This document shows, piece after piece, positions 11,128 to 25,500 of a DNA stretch of 64,000 nucleotides (positions are counted from its first letter, which is position 1; every line of letters starts with the position of its first letter). Under the pieces are notes generated by a model. It ran no database searches. It saw nothing but the letters and a program-made list of their open reading frames with translations, and had not been told where the DNA came from. The DNA comes from Argopecten irradians (taxonomy: Eukaryota; Mollusca; Bivalvia; Pectinida; Pectinidae): positions 42,125,697-42,189,696 of the forward strand of contig NC_091145.1 of NCBI RefSeq assembly GCF_041381155.1. Direction: 5' to 3'. The position numbers and the translations under genes were made by a program.

Positions 11128-13018
11128 GTAGATATCTTCAGAATACCATATTGTCACCAGTGTAGATATCTCCAGAATACCACATTGTCACCAGTGTAGA
11201 TATCTCCAGAATACCATATTGTCACCAGTGTAGATATCTCCAGAATACCATATTGTCACCAGTGTAGATATCTCCAGAATACCATATTGTCACCAGTGTA
11301 GATATCTCCAGAATACCATATTGTCACCAGTGTAGATATCTTCAGAATACCATATTGTCACCAGTGTAGATATCTCCAGAATACCATATTGTCACCAGTG
11401 TAGATATCTCCAGAATACCATATTGTCACCAGTGTAGATATCTCCAGAATACCATATTGTCACCAGTGTAGATATCTCCAGAATACCATATTGTCACCAG
11501 TGTAGATATCTCCAGAATACCATATTGTCACCAGTGTAGATATCTCCAGAATACCATACTGTCACCAGTGTAGATATCTCCAGAATACCATATTGTCACC
11601 AGTGTAGATATCTCCAGAATACCATATTGTCACCAGTGTAGATATCTCCAGAATACCATATTGTCACCAGTGTAGATATCTCCAAATACCATATTGTCAC
11701 CAGTGTAGATATCTCCAGAATACCATATTGTCACCAGTGTAGATATCTCCAGAATACCATATTGTCACCAGTGTAGATATCTCCAGAATACCATATTGTC
11801 ACCAGTGTAGATATCTCCAGAATACCATATTGTCACCAGTGTAGATATCTCCAGAATACCATATTGTCACCAGTGTAGATATCTCCAGAATACCATATTG
11901 TCACCAGATATCTCCAGAATATACTGTCAGTGTAGATATCTCCAGAATACCATATTTTGTCACCAGTGTAGATATCTCCAGAATACCATATTGTCACCAG
12001 TGTAGATATCTACCATATTGTCACCAGTGTAGATATCTCCAGAATACCATATTGTCACCAGTGTAGATATCTCCAGAATACCATATTGTCACCAGTGTAG
12101 ATATCTCCAGAATACCCTATTGTCACCAGTGTAGATACCAGAATATTGTCACAGTGTAGATATCTCCAGAATACCATACTGATATCTCCAGAATAACCAT
12201 ACAGTCACCAGTGTAGATATCTCCAGAATACCATATTGTCACCAGTGTAGATATCTCCAGAATACCACATTGTCACCAGTGTAGATATCTCCAGAATACC
12301 ACATTGTCACCAGTGTAGATATCTCCAGAATACCACATTGTCACCAGTGTAGATATCTCCAGAATACCATATTGTCACCAGTGTAGATATCTCCAGAATA
12401 CCACATTGTCACCAGTGTAGATATCTCCAGAATACCATATTGTCAACAGTGTAGATATCTCCAGAATACCATATTGTCACCAGTGTAGATATCTCCAGAA
12501 TACCATATTGTCACCAGTGTAGATATCTCCAGAATACCATATTGTCACCAGTGTAGATATCTCCAGAATACCATATTGTCACCAGTGTAGATATCTCCAG
12601 AATACCATATTGTCACTAGTGTAGATATCTCCAGAATACCATACTGTCACTAGTGTAGATATCTCCAGAATACCATATTGTCACCAGTGTAGATATCTCC
12701 AGAATACCATATTGTCACTAGTGTAGATATCTCCAGAATACCATATTGTCACTAGTGTAGATATCTCCAGAATACCATATTGTCACCAGTGTAGATATCT
12801 CCAGAATACCATATTGTCACCAGTGTAGATATCTCCAGAATACCATATTGTCACCAGTGTAGATATCTCCAGAATACCATATTGTCACCAGTGTAGATAT
12901 CTCCAGAATACCATATTGTCACCAGTGTAGATATCTCCAGAATACCATATTGTCACCAGTGTAGATATCTACAGAATACCATTGTCACAAGTGTAGATAT
13001 CTCCAGAATACCATATCA
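11128..13018. repeat. 34-bp minisatellite
   Basis: About 55 copies of TAGATATCTCCAGAATACC + ATATTGTCACCAGTG, highly uniform except around 11900-12190, where several copies are shortened. Each unit holds the palindrome GATATC. It lies just beyond the putative poly(A) signal of ORC5. Confidence 0.96.
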
Positions 13019-13022
13019 GGTT

Positions 13023-13028
13023 TTTATT
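13023..13028 (-). terminator. Candidate poly(A) signal of ORC5
   Basis: AATAAA on the minus strand, about 460 bp after the ORC5 stop codon and immediately before the 34-bp array. Only the motif and position support it. Confidence 0.4.
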
Positions 13029-13284
13029 TTGCCATTGAAATATCATGATCACTCACCACAATATACATAAGTTAGTAAATTTGCTTTAAAATTGCAGAAA
13101 TATACCTAAATAAATGTATATAAATATACAAAAGTAGTTTTGCTTGTTTTCGAGAACATGCAAAATTGAGGCTATTGATTTTATATCACATTAGTCTTTG
13201 TCCAATTTACACAACATCAAATCACTTGATGGCATAATATTTGGTTTAAATTAAATACCGTCTGGGTAGAGCAATAACATGCAT

Positions 13285-13402
13285 TTTTTATACCTGGTCC
13301 ATCACTTGTTTTTATACCTGGTCAATCCCTTGTTTTTATACCTGGTCCATCCCTTGTTTTTATACCTGGTCCATCCCTTGTTTTTATACCTGGTCCATCC
13401 CT
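13285..13402. repeat. 24-bp repeat in the ORC5 3' region
   Basis: Five copies of TTTTTATACCTGGTCCATCC + CTTG, inside the probable 3' UTR of ORC5 (13023-13488). Confidence 0.9.
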
Positions 13403-13488
13403 CATTTCGAAATCTTTCCTTTGAGAGATGACTAGTTCTAGTGTATCCCTAGTAACTACAGCAACTCCATCTGGTGGTTAACAACAGT

Positions 13489-13534
13489 CTACACAAAGTC
13501 GTATAAATACCTCACGACATCAAATCCCACAGTT
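13489..13534 (-). CDS. ORC5: ORC5 exon 14 (C-terminus)
   Basis: A 46-nt final exon: the first base completes AG|A (Arg433), then [14 protein letters not shown] and TAG. Acceptor TTCCAG|AACTG. The peptide matches the invariant FD..(K/R)YLYDF end of ORC5, which settles the choice against two weaker candidates elsewhere. Confidence 0.93.
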
Positions 13535-16500
13535 CTGGAACAAATCATAACAAAATGTTAATGTAATTATTTATACAATTTATTCTATACTCCATATATT
13601 TCTAATCTTCCCAAAATCACTACTCACTTATTTTCAGACAAATTCAGATGTAACAGAACACAGGATTTTTATATGATAGAAATACATTTTAAACTATTTA
13701 TCTCACTTTTCCCACTTTTCAAAAGTTAAGATCATCTGGTACATTGGTTACTAGGTAACACAGGTTACCTGGTACATTGGTTACTTAATAACACAGGTCA
13801 CCTGATACATTGGTTGCTAGGTAACATATATCACCTGGTACATTGGTTACTTGGTAACAATATCACCTTGTACATTGGTTACTAGGTAACACAGGTCACC
13901 TGATACATTGGTTGCTAGGTAACATATATCACCTGGTATATTGGTTACTTGGTAACATATATCACCTGGTACATTGGTTACTAGGTAACACAGATGATCT
14001 GGTACATTGGTTGCTAGGTAACACAGGTCACCTGGTACATTGGTTATTTGGTAACATATATCACCTGGTACATTGGTAACTTGGTAACATATATAAGCTG
14101 GTACATTGGTTGCTAGGTAACATATATCACCTAGTACATTTTTAACTTGGTAACATATATCACCTGGTACATTGGTTACTTGGTAACATATATCACCTGG
14201 TACATTGGTTGCTAGGTAACATATATCACCTGGTACATTGGTTACTAGGTAACATATATCACCTGGTACATTTGTTACTATGTAACAAATATCACCTGGT
14301 ACATTGGTTACTATGTAAAATAAATCACCTGGTACATTGGTAACTAGGTAACATATATCACCTGGTACATTGGTTGCTAGGTAACATATATCACATGGTA
14401 CATTGTACATTAGTCACTTGGTAACATATATCACCTGGTACATTGGTCACTAGGTAATATATAATACCTTGTACATTGGTCACTAGGTAACATATATCAC
14501 CAGGTACATTGGTTACTAGTTAATATATATCACCTGGTACATTGGTTACTAGGTAATATATAATACCTTGTACATTGGTCACTAGGTAACATATATCACC
14601 TGGTCAGTTGGTTACTAGGTAACATATATCATCTTGTACATTGGTTACTAGGTAACACAGGTCACCTGGTACATTGGTTACTAGGTAACACAGGTCACCT
14701 GGTACATTGGTTACTAGGTAACATATATCACCTGGTACATTGGTTACTTGATAACATATATCACCTGGTACATTGGTTACTAGGTAACACAGGTCACCTG
14801 GTACATTGGTTACTAGGTAACACAGGTCACCTGGTACATTGGTTACTAGGTAACACAGGTCACCTGGTACATTGGTTACTAGGTAACACAGGTCACCTGG
14901 TACATTGGTTACTAGGTAACACAGGTCACCTGGTACATTGGTTACTAGGTAACACATATCACCTGGTACATTGGTTACTAGGTAACACAGGTCACCTGGT
15001 ACATTGGTTACTTGGTAACATATATCACCTGGTACATTGGTTACTTGGTAACATATATCATCTTGTACATTGGTTACTAGGTAACACAGGTCACCTGGTA
15101 CATTGGTTACTTGGTAACATATATCACCTGGTACATTGGTTACTAGGTAACACAGGTCACCTGGTACATTGGTTGCTAGGTAACATATATCACCTGGTAC
15201 ATTGGTTACTATGTAACAAATATCACCTGGTACATTGGTTACTTGTAACATATATCACCTGGTACATTGGTTACTAGGTAACATATATCACCTGGTACAT
15301 TGGTTACTAGGTAACATATATCACCTGGTACATTGGTTACTTGGTAACATATATCACCTGGTACATTGGTTACTAGGTAACATATGTCACCTGGTACATT
15401 GGTTACTAGGTAACATATATCACCTGGTACATCGGTTACTTGGTAACATATATCACCTGGTAAATTGGTTACTTGGTAACATATATCATCTTGTACATTG
15501 GTTACTAGGTAACACAGGTCACCTGGTAGATTGTTTATTTGGTAACATACATCGCCTGGTACATTGGTTACTTGATAACATATATCACCTGGTACATTGG
15601 TTACTTGATAGATAACATATATCACCTGGTACATTGGTTACTAGGTAACATATATCACCTGGTACATTGGTTACTAGGTAACACAGGTCACCTGGTACAT
15701 TGGTTACTAGGTAACACATATCACCTGGTACATTGGTTACTAGGTAACACAGGTCACCTGGTACATTGGTTACTGGTAACATATATCACCTGGTACATTG
15801 GTTACTAGGTAACATATAGGTCACCTGGTACATTGGTTACTAGGTAACACAGGTCACCTGGTACATTGGTTATTTGGTAACATACATCACCTGGTACATT
15901 GGTTACATTGTAACATATATCACCTGGTACATTGGTTACTAGGTAACATATATCACCTGGTACATTGGTTACTAGGTAACATAGGTCACCTGGTACATTG
16001 GTTACTAGGTAAACACATATCACCTGGTACATTGGTAACTAGGTAATACAGGTCACCTGGTACATTGGTTACTAGGTAACATATATCACCTGGTACATTG
16101 GTTAACTAGGTAACATATATCACCTGGTACATTGGTTACTAGGTAACATATATCACCTGGTACATTGGTCACTAGGTAACATATATCACCTGGTACATTG
16201 GTTACTAGGTAACACATTGGTCACCTGGTACATTGGTTACTAGGTAACACAGGTCACCTGGTACATTGGTTAACTGGTAACACAGGTCACCTGGTACATT
16301 GGTTACTAGGTAAACATATATCACCTGGTACATTGGTTACTTGGTAACACACCTGGTCACCTGGTTACATTGGTACATTGGTTACTAGGTAACATATACA
16401 TTGGTTCACATATATCTTGGTACATTGGTTACTAGGTAACACATATATCACCTGGTACATTGGTTACTAGGTAACACATATCACCTGGTACATTGGTATC

Positions 16501-19500
16501 TTGGTAACTAGGTCACCTGGTACATTGGTTACTAGGTAACATATATCACTGGTACATTGGTTACTTGGTATATTAGTCACATTGGTTACTAGGTAATACT
16601 ATATTCACCTGGTACATTGGTTACTAGGTAACACAGGTCACCTGGTACATTGGTTACTATGTAACATATATCACCTGGTACATTGGTTACTTCACTGTAC
16701 ATTGGTAACACAGGTCACCTTGTACATTGGTTACTAGGTAACATATATCACCTGGTACATTGGTTACTAGGTAACACAGGTCACCTGGTACATTGGTTAC
16801 TAGGTAACATATATCACCTGGTACATTGGTTACTAGGTAACACAGGTCACCTGGTACACTGGTTACTAGGTAACACAGGTCACCTGGTACATTGGTTACT
16901 AGGTAACACAGGTCACCTGGTACATTGGTTAGTTGGTAGGTAACATATATCACATGGTACATTGGTTACTAGGTAACACAGGTCACCTGGTACATTGGTT
17001 ACTAGGTAACATATATCACCTGGTACATTGGTTATTAGGTAACACAGGTCACCTGGTACATTGGTTACTAGGTATCATATATCACCTGGTACATTGGTTA
17101 CTAGGTAACACAGGTCACCTGGTACATTGGTTACTAGGTAACATACATCACCTGGTATATTGGTCACTAGGTAACATACATCACCTGGTACATTGGTCAC
17201 TAGGTAACTATGTGGAGTATAGGTTCCCATGAAAGAATGATCTAAGTCAGTCAATTGAAAGGTTTTCTTTTCTCTTCCCTTTTTATTGTCAAACCCAATA
17301 TGGCTGCTTGTGTTTGGATTTGTTTCAAAGTTATTAGGTAACTAAAATCTAAGCAGACCCTACAAATTCAATTTGAGGGAGACATTGTCAGTACATTATT
17401 GCGAAAGTTTCAAAATCCAAGGTGACTGCTAATCAGCCATGTAACTTCCTACTCATTCACAAAATGCAATTGGCAAAAATCCAGTCAATAAGAGGAAATA
17501 ACATTTGATATTTCAAACAATAAGTATGAGGAAAAGTGAAAACAAACTTCAATTGTCAAAAAGAAAGATGTCAACCCTTTTGTTTAATCAATCCTAACAT
17601 TAAATATGCTTTACAAGGGCAAATGGGAGCGAACAAACTTCAACTAAATAAGTAACAGTAATAAACTTTTAATGTATCAAACTCCATAATGGCTGCTTTT
17701 TTACCATTTCATTGATCGATTAGTCCTAAAATGTACAACTAAGGTCCTAGCGGAACCAAATGCATGAAATTGAGAAAGATTCCTTCGGTACTTTCTGTGA
17801 AATAGCAGTAATAAAAGGACAGACGATAGAAACATGTGATGATGGTGGGTTACAAATCCTAGACCAGGTACGTCAGTGACTAGGTACTTTCTGTGAAATA
17901 GCAGTAATAATAGGACAGACGATAGAAACATGTGATGATGGTGGGTTACAAATCCTAGACCAGGTACGTCAGTGACTAGGTACTTTCTGTGAAATAGCAG
18001 TAATAATAGGACAGACGATAGAAACATGTGATGATGGTGGGTTACAAATCCTAGACCAGGTACGTCAGTGACTAGGTACTTTCTGTGAAATAGCAGTAAT
18101 AATAGGACAGACGATAGAAACATGTGATGATGGTGGGTTACAAATCCTAGACCAGGTACGTCAGTGACTAGGTACTTTCTGTGAAATAGCAGTAATAATA
18201 GGACAGACGATAGAAATATGTGATGATGTGGTGGTTACAAATCCTAGACCAGGTACGTCAGTGACTAGGTACTTTCTGTGAAATAGCAGTAATAATAGGA
18301 CAGACGATAGAAACATGTGATGATGGTGGGTTACAAATCCTAGACCAGGTACGTCAGTGACTAGGTACTTTCTGTGAAATAGCAGTAATAATAGGACAGA
18401 CGATAGAAAATATGTGATGAGGTTACAAATCCTAGACCAGTACGTCAGTGACTAGGTACTTTCTGTGAAATAGCAGTAATAATAGGACAGACGATAGAAA
18501 CATGTGATGATGGTGTGAGTTACAAATCCTAGACCAGGTACGTCAGTGACTAGGTACTTTCTGTGAAATAGCAGTAATAATAGGACAGACGATAGAAACA
18601 TGTGATGATGGTGGGTTACAAATCCTAGACCAGGTACGTCAGTGACTAGGTACTTTCTGTGAAATAGCAGTAATAATAGGACAGACGATAGAAACATGTG
18701 ATGATGGTGGGTTACAAATCCTAGACCAGGTACGTCAGTGACTAGGTACTTTCTGTGAAATAGCAGTAATAATAGGCAGACGATAGAAAATGTGATGATG
18801 GTGGTTACAAATCCTAGACAGGTACGTCAGTGACAGGTACTTTCTGTGAAATAGCAGTAATAACATGTAGAAATATGTGATGATGGTGGGTTACAAATCC
18901 TAGACCAGGTACGTCAGTGACTAGGTACTTTCTGTGAAATAGCAGTAATAATAGGACAGACGATAGAAATATGTGATGATGGTGGGTTACAAATCCTAGA
19001 CCAGGTACGTCAGTGACTAGGTACTTTCTGTGAAATAGCAGTAATAATAGGACAGACGATAGAAACATGTGATGATGGTGGGTTACAAATCCTAGACCAG
19101 GTACGTCAGTGACTAGGTACTTTCTGTGAAATAGCAGTAATAATAGGACAGACGATAGAAACATGTGATGATGGTGGGTTACAAATCCTAGACCAGGTAC
19201 GTCAGTGACTAGGTACTTTCTGTGAAATAGCAGTAATAAAAGGACAGACGATAGAAACATGTGATGATGGTGGGTTACAAATCCTAGACCAGGTACGTCA
19301 GTGACTAGGTACTTTCTGTGAAATAGCAGTAATAAAAGGACAGACGATAGAAACATGTGATGATGGTGGGTTACAAATCCTAGACCAGGTACGTCAGTGA
19401 CTAGGTACTTTCTGTGAAATAGCAGTAATAATAGGACAGACGATAGAAACATGTGATGATGGTGGGTTACAAATCCTAGACCAGGTACGTCAGTGACTAG

Positions 19501-22500
19501 GTACTTTCTGTGAAATAGCAGTAATAATAGGACAGACGATAGAAATATGTGATGATGGTGGGTTACAAATCCTAGACCAGGTACGTCAGTGACTAGGTAC
19601 TTTCTGTGAAATAGCAGTAATAATAGGACAGACGATAGAAACATGTGATGATGGTGAGTTACAAATCCTAGACCAGGTACGTCAGTGACTAGGTACTTTC
19701 TGTGAAATAGCAGTAATAATAGGACAGACGATAGAAATATGTGATGATGGTGGGTTACAAATCCTAGACCAGGTACGTCAGTGACTAGGTACTTTCTGTG
19801 AAATAGCAGTAATAATAGGACAGACGATAGAAATATGTGATGATGGTGGGTTACAAATCCTAGACCAGGTACGTCAGTGACTAGGTACTTTCTGTGAAAT
19901 AGCAGTAATAATAGGACAGACGATAGAAATATGTGATGATGGTGAGTTACAAATCCTAGACCAGGTACGTCAGTGACTAGGTACTTTCTGTGAAATAGCA
20001 GTAATAATAGGACAGACGATAGAAATATGTGATGATGGTGAGTTACAAATCCTAGACCAGGTACGTCAGTGACTAGGTACTTTCTGTGAAATAGCAGTAA
20101 TAATAGGACAGACGATAGAAATATGTGATGATGGTGGGTTACAAATCCTAGACCAGGTACGTCAGTGACTAGGTACTTTCTGTGAAATAGCAGTAATAAT
20201 AGGACAGACGATAGAAATATGTGATGATGGTGGGTTACAAATCCTAGACCAGGTACGTCAGTGACTAGGTACTTTCTGTGAAATAGCAGTAATAATAGGA
20301 CAGACGATAGAAATATGTGATGATGGTGAGTTACAAATCCTAGACCAGGTACGTCAGTGACTAGGTACTTTCTGTGAAATAGCAGTAATAATAGGACAGA
20401 CGATAGAAACATGTGATGATGGTGGGTTACAAATCCTAGACCAGGTACGTCAGTGACTAGGTACTTTCTGTGAAATAGCAGTAATAATAGGACAGACGAT
20501 AGAAACATGTGATGATGGTGGGTTACAAATCCTAGACCAGGTACGTCAGTGACTAGGTACTTTCTGTGAAATAGCAGTAATAATAGGACAGACGATAGAA
20601 ACATGTGATGATGGTGGGTTACAAATCCTAGACCAGGTACGTCAGTGACTAGGTACTTTCTGTGAAATAGCAGTAATAATAGGACAGACGATAGAAACAT
20701 GTGATGATGGTGAGTTACAAATCCTAGACCAGGTACGTCAGTGACTAGGTACATTCTGTGACAGCTGTTCATTATCACAAGTAGAACACTTGTCAAAGGA
20801 AATTTCTAATTGTCACCAAAAAATATGGAGAATTAATGATCTACAACATTTCCTTCCTGGCTAATCCATTCAGAATAAGGTCAAGATGCCCACCAGAGAG
20901 TTACGTACTAAAGTGTATGTTAACTACAGCTTCATCAAACCTACAGCCAATTAGGCACTGTTAAACGAGTGTTGGGGACGGCCAATCACAGCACTATAGC
21001 TCAATCTGCTACAGTAGGTCAATGTTCTTAGTGAAAATGATGATCATAACCAGGCAAAATTATAGTACCTCCAATAAATACAATCAGACAATAATAACAA
21101 CCTTTCAGATTGTAATGGCTTTTTTTTACATTCACAAATTGAATTTTCATTTACAAATGGAACATTATAAAAATAGTAACAATTTTTAATGTGGCAATGA
21201 CCTTGGAAGCCACCAGTACTGACATCGATACAGATTTGATGATTTTTGTTTTAGCAATGACTTTGAGTATGATAATCACTGACCTTGACAATAGTTTAGT
21301 CTCTTGTCACAGTAACCTCGAGTGTAACAAGTACTGACCTTGACCCTAATTTATGACCTTTATTATAATAATGACCTTGAGTATAATGAGTACTGACCTT
21401 GACACTAATTTATGACCATTATTATAACAATGACCTTGAGTGTAATGAGTACTGACCTTGACACTAATTTATGATCTTTATTATAACAATGACCTTGAGT
21501 GTAATTAGTACTGACCTTGACACTAATTTATGATCTTTATTATAACAATGACCTTGAGTTTAACGAGTACTGACCTTGACACTAATTTATGACTTTTATT
21601 ATAGCAATGACCTTGAGTGTAACAAGTACTGACCTTGACACTGATTTACGACCTTTATTACAACAATGACCTTGAGTGTAATAGATACTAACCTTTACAC
21701 TAATTCATGACCTTAATTATGACAATGACCTTGAGTGTAATGATTACTGACCTTGACACTAATTTATGATCTTTATTATAACAATAACCTTGAGTGTAAT
21801 GAGTACTGACCTTGACACTGATTTATGACCTTTATTATAATAATGATCTTGAGTGTAAAGAGTACTGACCTTGACACTAATTTATAACCTTAATTATAAC
21901 AATGACCTTGTGTGTAACGAGTACTGACCTTGACACTGTTTTATGATCTTTATTATAACAATGACCTTGAGTGTAAAGAGTACTGACCTTGACACTAATT
22001 TATGACCTTAATTATGACAATGACCTTGAGTGTAATGAGTACTGACCTTGACACTAATTTGTGGTCTTTTTTATAACAATGACCTTCATTGTGTATGAGT
22101 ACTGACCTTGACACCGATTTGATGAACTCCAAGGACACTAGACATTTATACTTTGGTGTGTCTATTTGGTCATCTCCGGCCACTTGTCCAAGCATGTTCA
22201 AACTGACCAGTGAAGAGATCTACAATAATGTCAACAAGAGGCCCATGGGCCTTAACGGTCACCTGAGTTAGAATATATAATGAAACAAATTAAAGACATA
22301 TAAACACTATATGCTGGGCCTTGAAGTTGGTCAGTGATTTGTAAATTTGACTTTTTAGGCTATGAAGAGTATTTGCTTCCATCAAACCTGTGAACTTAGA
22401 GGTATTTTTTGAAATTTTAATCATTTTGACCCTGTTTGGTCCTGCCCCTCTTGTCCCCCAGGGGGTCATCGAGGATGGATATGGATGTTAAAATGCTATA

Positions 22501-25500
22501 TCTAAGGCTTATAATTCTAATCAAGTTTGACTACGAAAATTGGGCAAATAATGTTCACAAATATGTTTTTCCTATATAAACTATAGTAAACTTGACCCCT
22601 CCCCAGGGGGTAACGTGAGACCCCAAGGTCATATAATTCACAATTTTTATAAAACACCTTAAGACCTTTCCATCTATAATTATTTGATTCTACTATATCC
22701 AGAATTTTAGAAGATTTTTGAAGTTTTAGCCTATTTGACCCTTTTTTAGCCCTGCCCCTCTGCCCTCAGGGGGTCGGCCAGGACCAATATATATGATATC
22801 ACAATGCTATCTCAGGCTAATAATTCTAACCAAAATTGAGCAAAAAATGCTCATTAATGTGTTTTTCCTATATAAACTATAGTAAACTTGACCCCCTCCC
22901 CAAGGGGAAACAGGAGACCCCAAGGTCATATCATTTACAATTTTCATAAACAAACTTTAAGACCTTTTCATCTATAAAGTGTATTTGATTATACCATTTC
23001 CAGAATTTTAAAAGAATATTTTTGAAGCTTTAGCCTATTTGACCTTTTTGGCCCCGCCCCTCTGCCCCAAGGGGGTCGGCCTGGACCAATATGGATATGA
23101 TATGCTATCTCAGGCTAATAATTCTAACCAAGTTTGACTCATTTCCTATGAAAATTGAGCAAAAAATGCTCATAAATGTGTTTTCCCTACATGAACTATA
23201 GTAAACTAGACCTCCTCCCCAGGGGGAAACGTGAGACCCCAGGGTCATATAATTCACAATTGTTGTAAAGGACCTTTTAAGACCTTTCTATTTATGAAAA
23301 GTATTTGATTCTACCATTTCCAGAAGTTCAGAAGAAGATTTTTGAAGTTTTAGCCTATTTGACCCTTTTTTAGCCCCGCTCCTCTAGCTCTGCCCCCAGG
23401 GGGTCGGCCAGGACCAATGTGGATATGATATTAAAATGCTATCTCAGGCTAATAATTCTAACCAAGTTTGACTCGTTTCCAATGAAAATTGAGCAAAACA
23501 TGCTCATAAATGTGTTTTCCCTATATGAACTATAGTAAACTAGACCTCCTCCCCAGGGGGAAACGTGAGACCCCAGGGTCATATAATTCACAATTTTTGT
23601 AAAGGACCTTAAGACCTTTCTATTTATGAAAAGTATTTGATTCTACCATTTCCAGAATTTCAGAAGAAGATTTTTGAAGTTTTAGCCTATTTGACTCCTT
23701 TTGACCCCGCCCCTAAGGCCCCTGGGGGTCAGTCATAGAAAATTTGTTAATAGGATTAAATGGCCATCTCATACTGATAATTCTGACAACATTTGACTCC
23801 TTTCCTATTACAAATGACCAACTAATACTCAAAAATGAGTTTTCCAACTATAGTAAACTTAACCCCCTCCCCAGGAGGAAACTAGAGACCCCAGGGTCAT
23901 ATAATTCACAATTTTTGCAAAGGACCTCAAGACCTTTCTATCTATGAAGAGTATTTGATTCTACCACATCTGTGAGTAGAGAAGAAGATTTTTGAAATTT
24001 TACTCAATTTTACCCCTTTTGGCCCCTCCCACAGCCCCCCCGGGGGGGGGGGGGGGGGGGGGGGACCATATAATTCACAATTTTGATTGGCCTTATGCCT
24101 TAGAAGGTTTGTGGAAAATTTCATTGAAATTGCTTCAGCAGTTTTGGAGAAGAAGTCGAAAATGTAAATTGTGTACGGACATACGACGCACGACGACGGG
24201 ACAAAAGGCGATTAGAATAGGTCACTTGAGACTTCGTCTCAGGTGACCTAAAAATCCAATAGGGCGTTTAGGAGCTCATTGATATCTCTGTGCAGAATTA
24301 TGTCAGAGCTTTAAAAAAAGATATACAAATGTACTATTTACCAGTTTCCTATTAAATACATTTAAAAAATTCCAATCAAAGTTCAAATTTGAAACAGTTG
24401 ATCTACAGGAAAAAAAATAACCTTGATTATGTGTTAATCAATCTTATTTTATACTTTTAATTACTACAAATACATTAGTAGTAGGTGCTACATTTCATTA
24501 ATGATCAACTTACCTGTACAAATATATTAGCAGTATGTGCTACCTTTCATTGATGATCAACTTACCTGTACAAATATATTAGCATTAGGTGCTACCTTTC
24601 ATTGATGATCAACTTACCTGTACAAATATATTAGCAGTAGGTGCTACCTTTCATTGATGATCAACTTACCTGTACAAATATATTAGCAGTAGGTGCTACC
24701 TTTCATTGATGATCAACTTACCTGTACAAATATATTAGCAGTAGGTGCTACATTTCATTGATGATCAACTTACCTGTACGAATACATTAACAGTAGGTGC
24801 TACCTTTCATTGATGATCAACTTACCTGTACAAATGTATTAGCAGTAGGTGCTACATTTCATTGATGATCAACTTACCTGTACAAATATATTAGCAGTAG
24901 GTGCTACATTTCATTGATGATCAACTTACCTGTACGAATACATTAACAGTAGGTGCTACCTTTCATTGATGATCAACTTACCTGTACAAATGTATTAGCA
25001 GTAGGTGCTACATTTCATTGATGATCAACTTACCTGTACGAATACATTAGCAGTAGGTGCTATCTTTCATTGATAATCAACTTACCTGTACAAATATATT
25101 AGCAGTAGGTGCTATCTTTCATTAATGATCAACTTACCTGTACAAATATATTAGCAGTAGGTGCTACATTTCATTGATGATCAACTTACCTGTACAAATA
25201 TATTAGCAGTATGTGCTACCTTTCATTGATGATCAACTTACCTGTACAAATATATTAGCAGTAGGTGCTACCTTTCATTGATGATCAACTTACCTGTACA
25301 AATATATTAGCAGTAGGTGCTATCTTTCATTGATGATCAACTTACCTGTACAGATATATTAGCAGTAGGTGCTACATTTCATTGACAATCAACTTACCTG
25401 TACAAATATGTTAGCAGTAGGTGCTACATTTCATTGATGATCAACTTACCTGTACAAATATATTAGCATTAGGTGCTACCTTTCATTGACAATCAACTTA

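Noticed and set aside
13847..17232. Repeated frames [11 protein letters not shown] (minus) and [11 protein letters not shown] (plus)
   Set aside because: Both strands are open because the unit is 33 bp; frames change or stop wherever a unit has an indel.
18814..20796. 660-codon minus-strand open frame with HHHH in each 32-residue unit
   Set aside because: It is a by-product of a 96-bp unit (divisible by three) in an ORC5 intron; there is no non-repetitive part, no independent start context, and the same array is broken into shorter frames at 17701-18700.
20890..20940. Second candidate ORC5 last exon ([12 protein letters not shown])
   Set aside because: Also in frame after exon 13, but only FD matches the family; 13489-13534 is clearly better.
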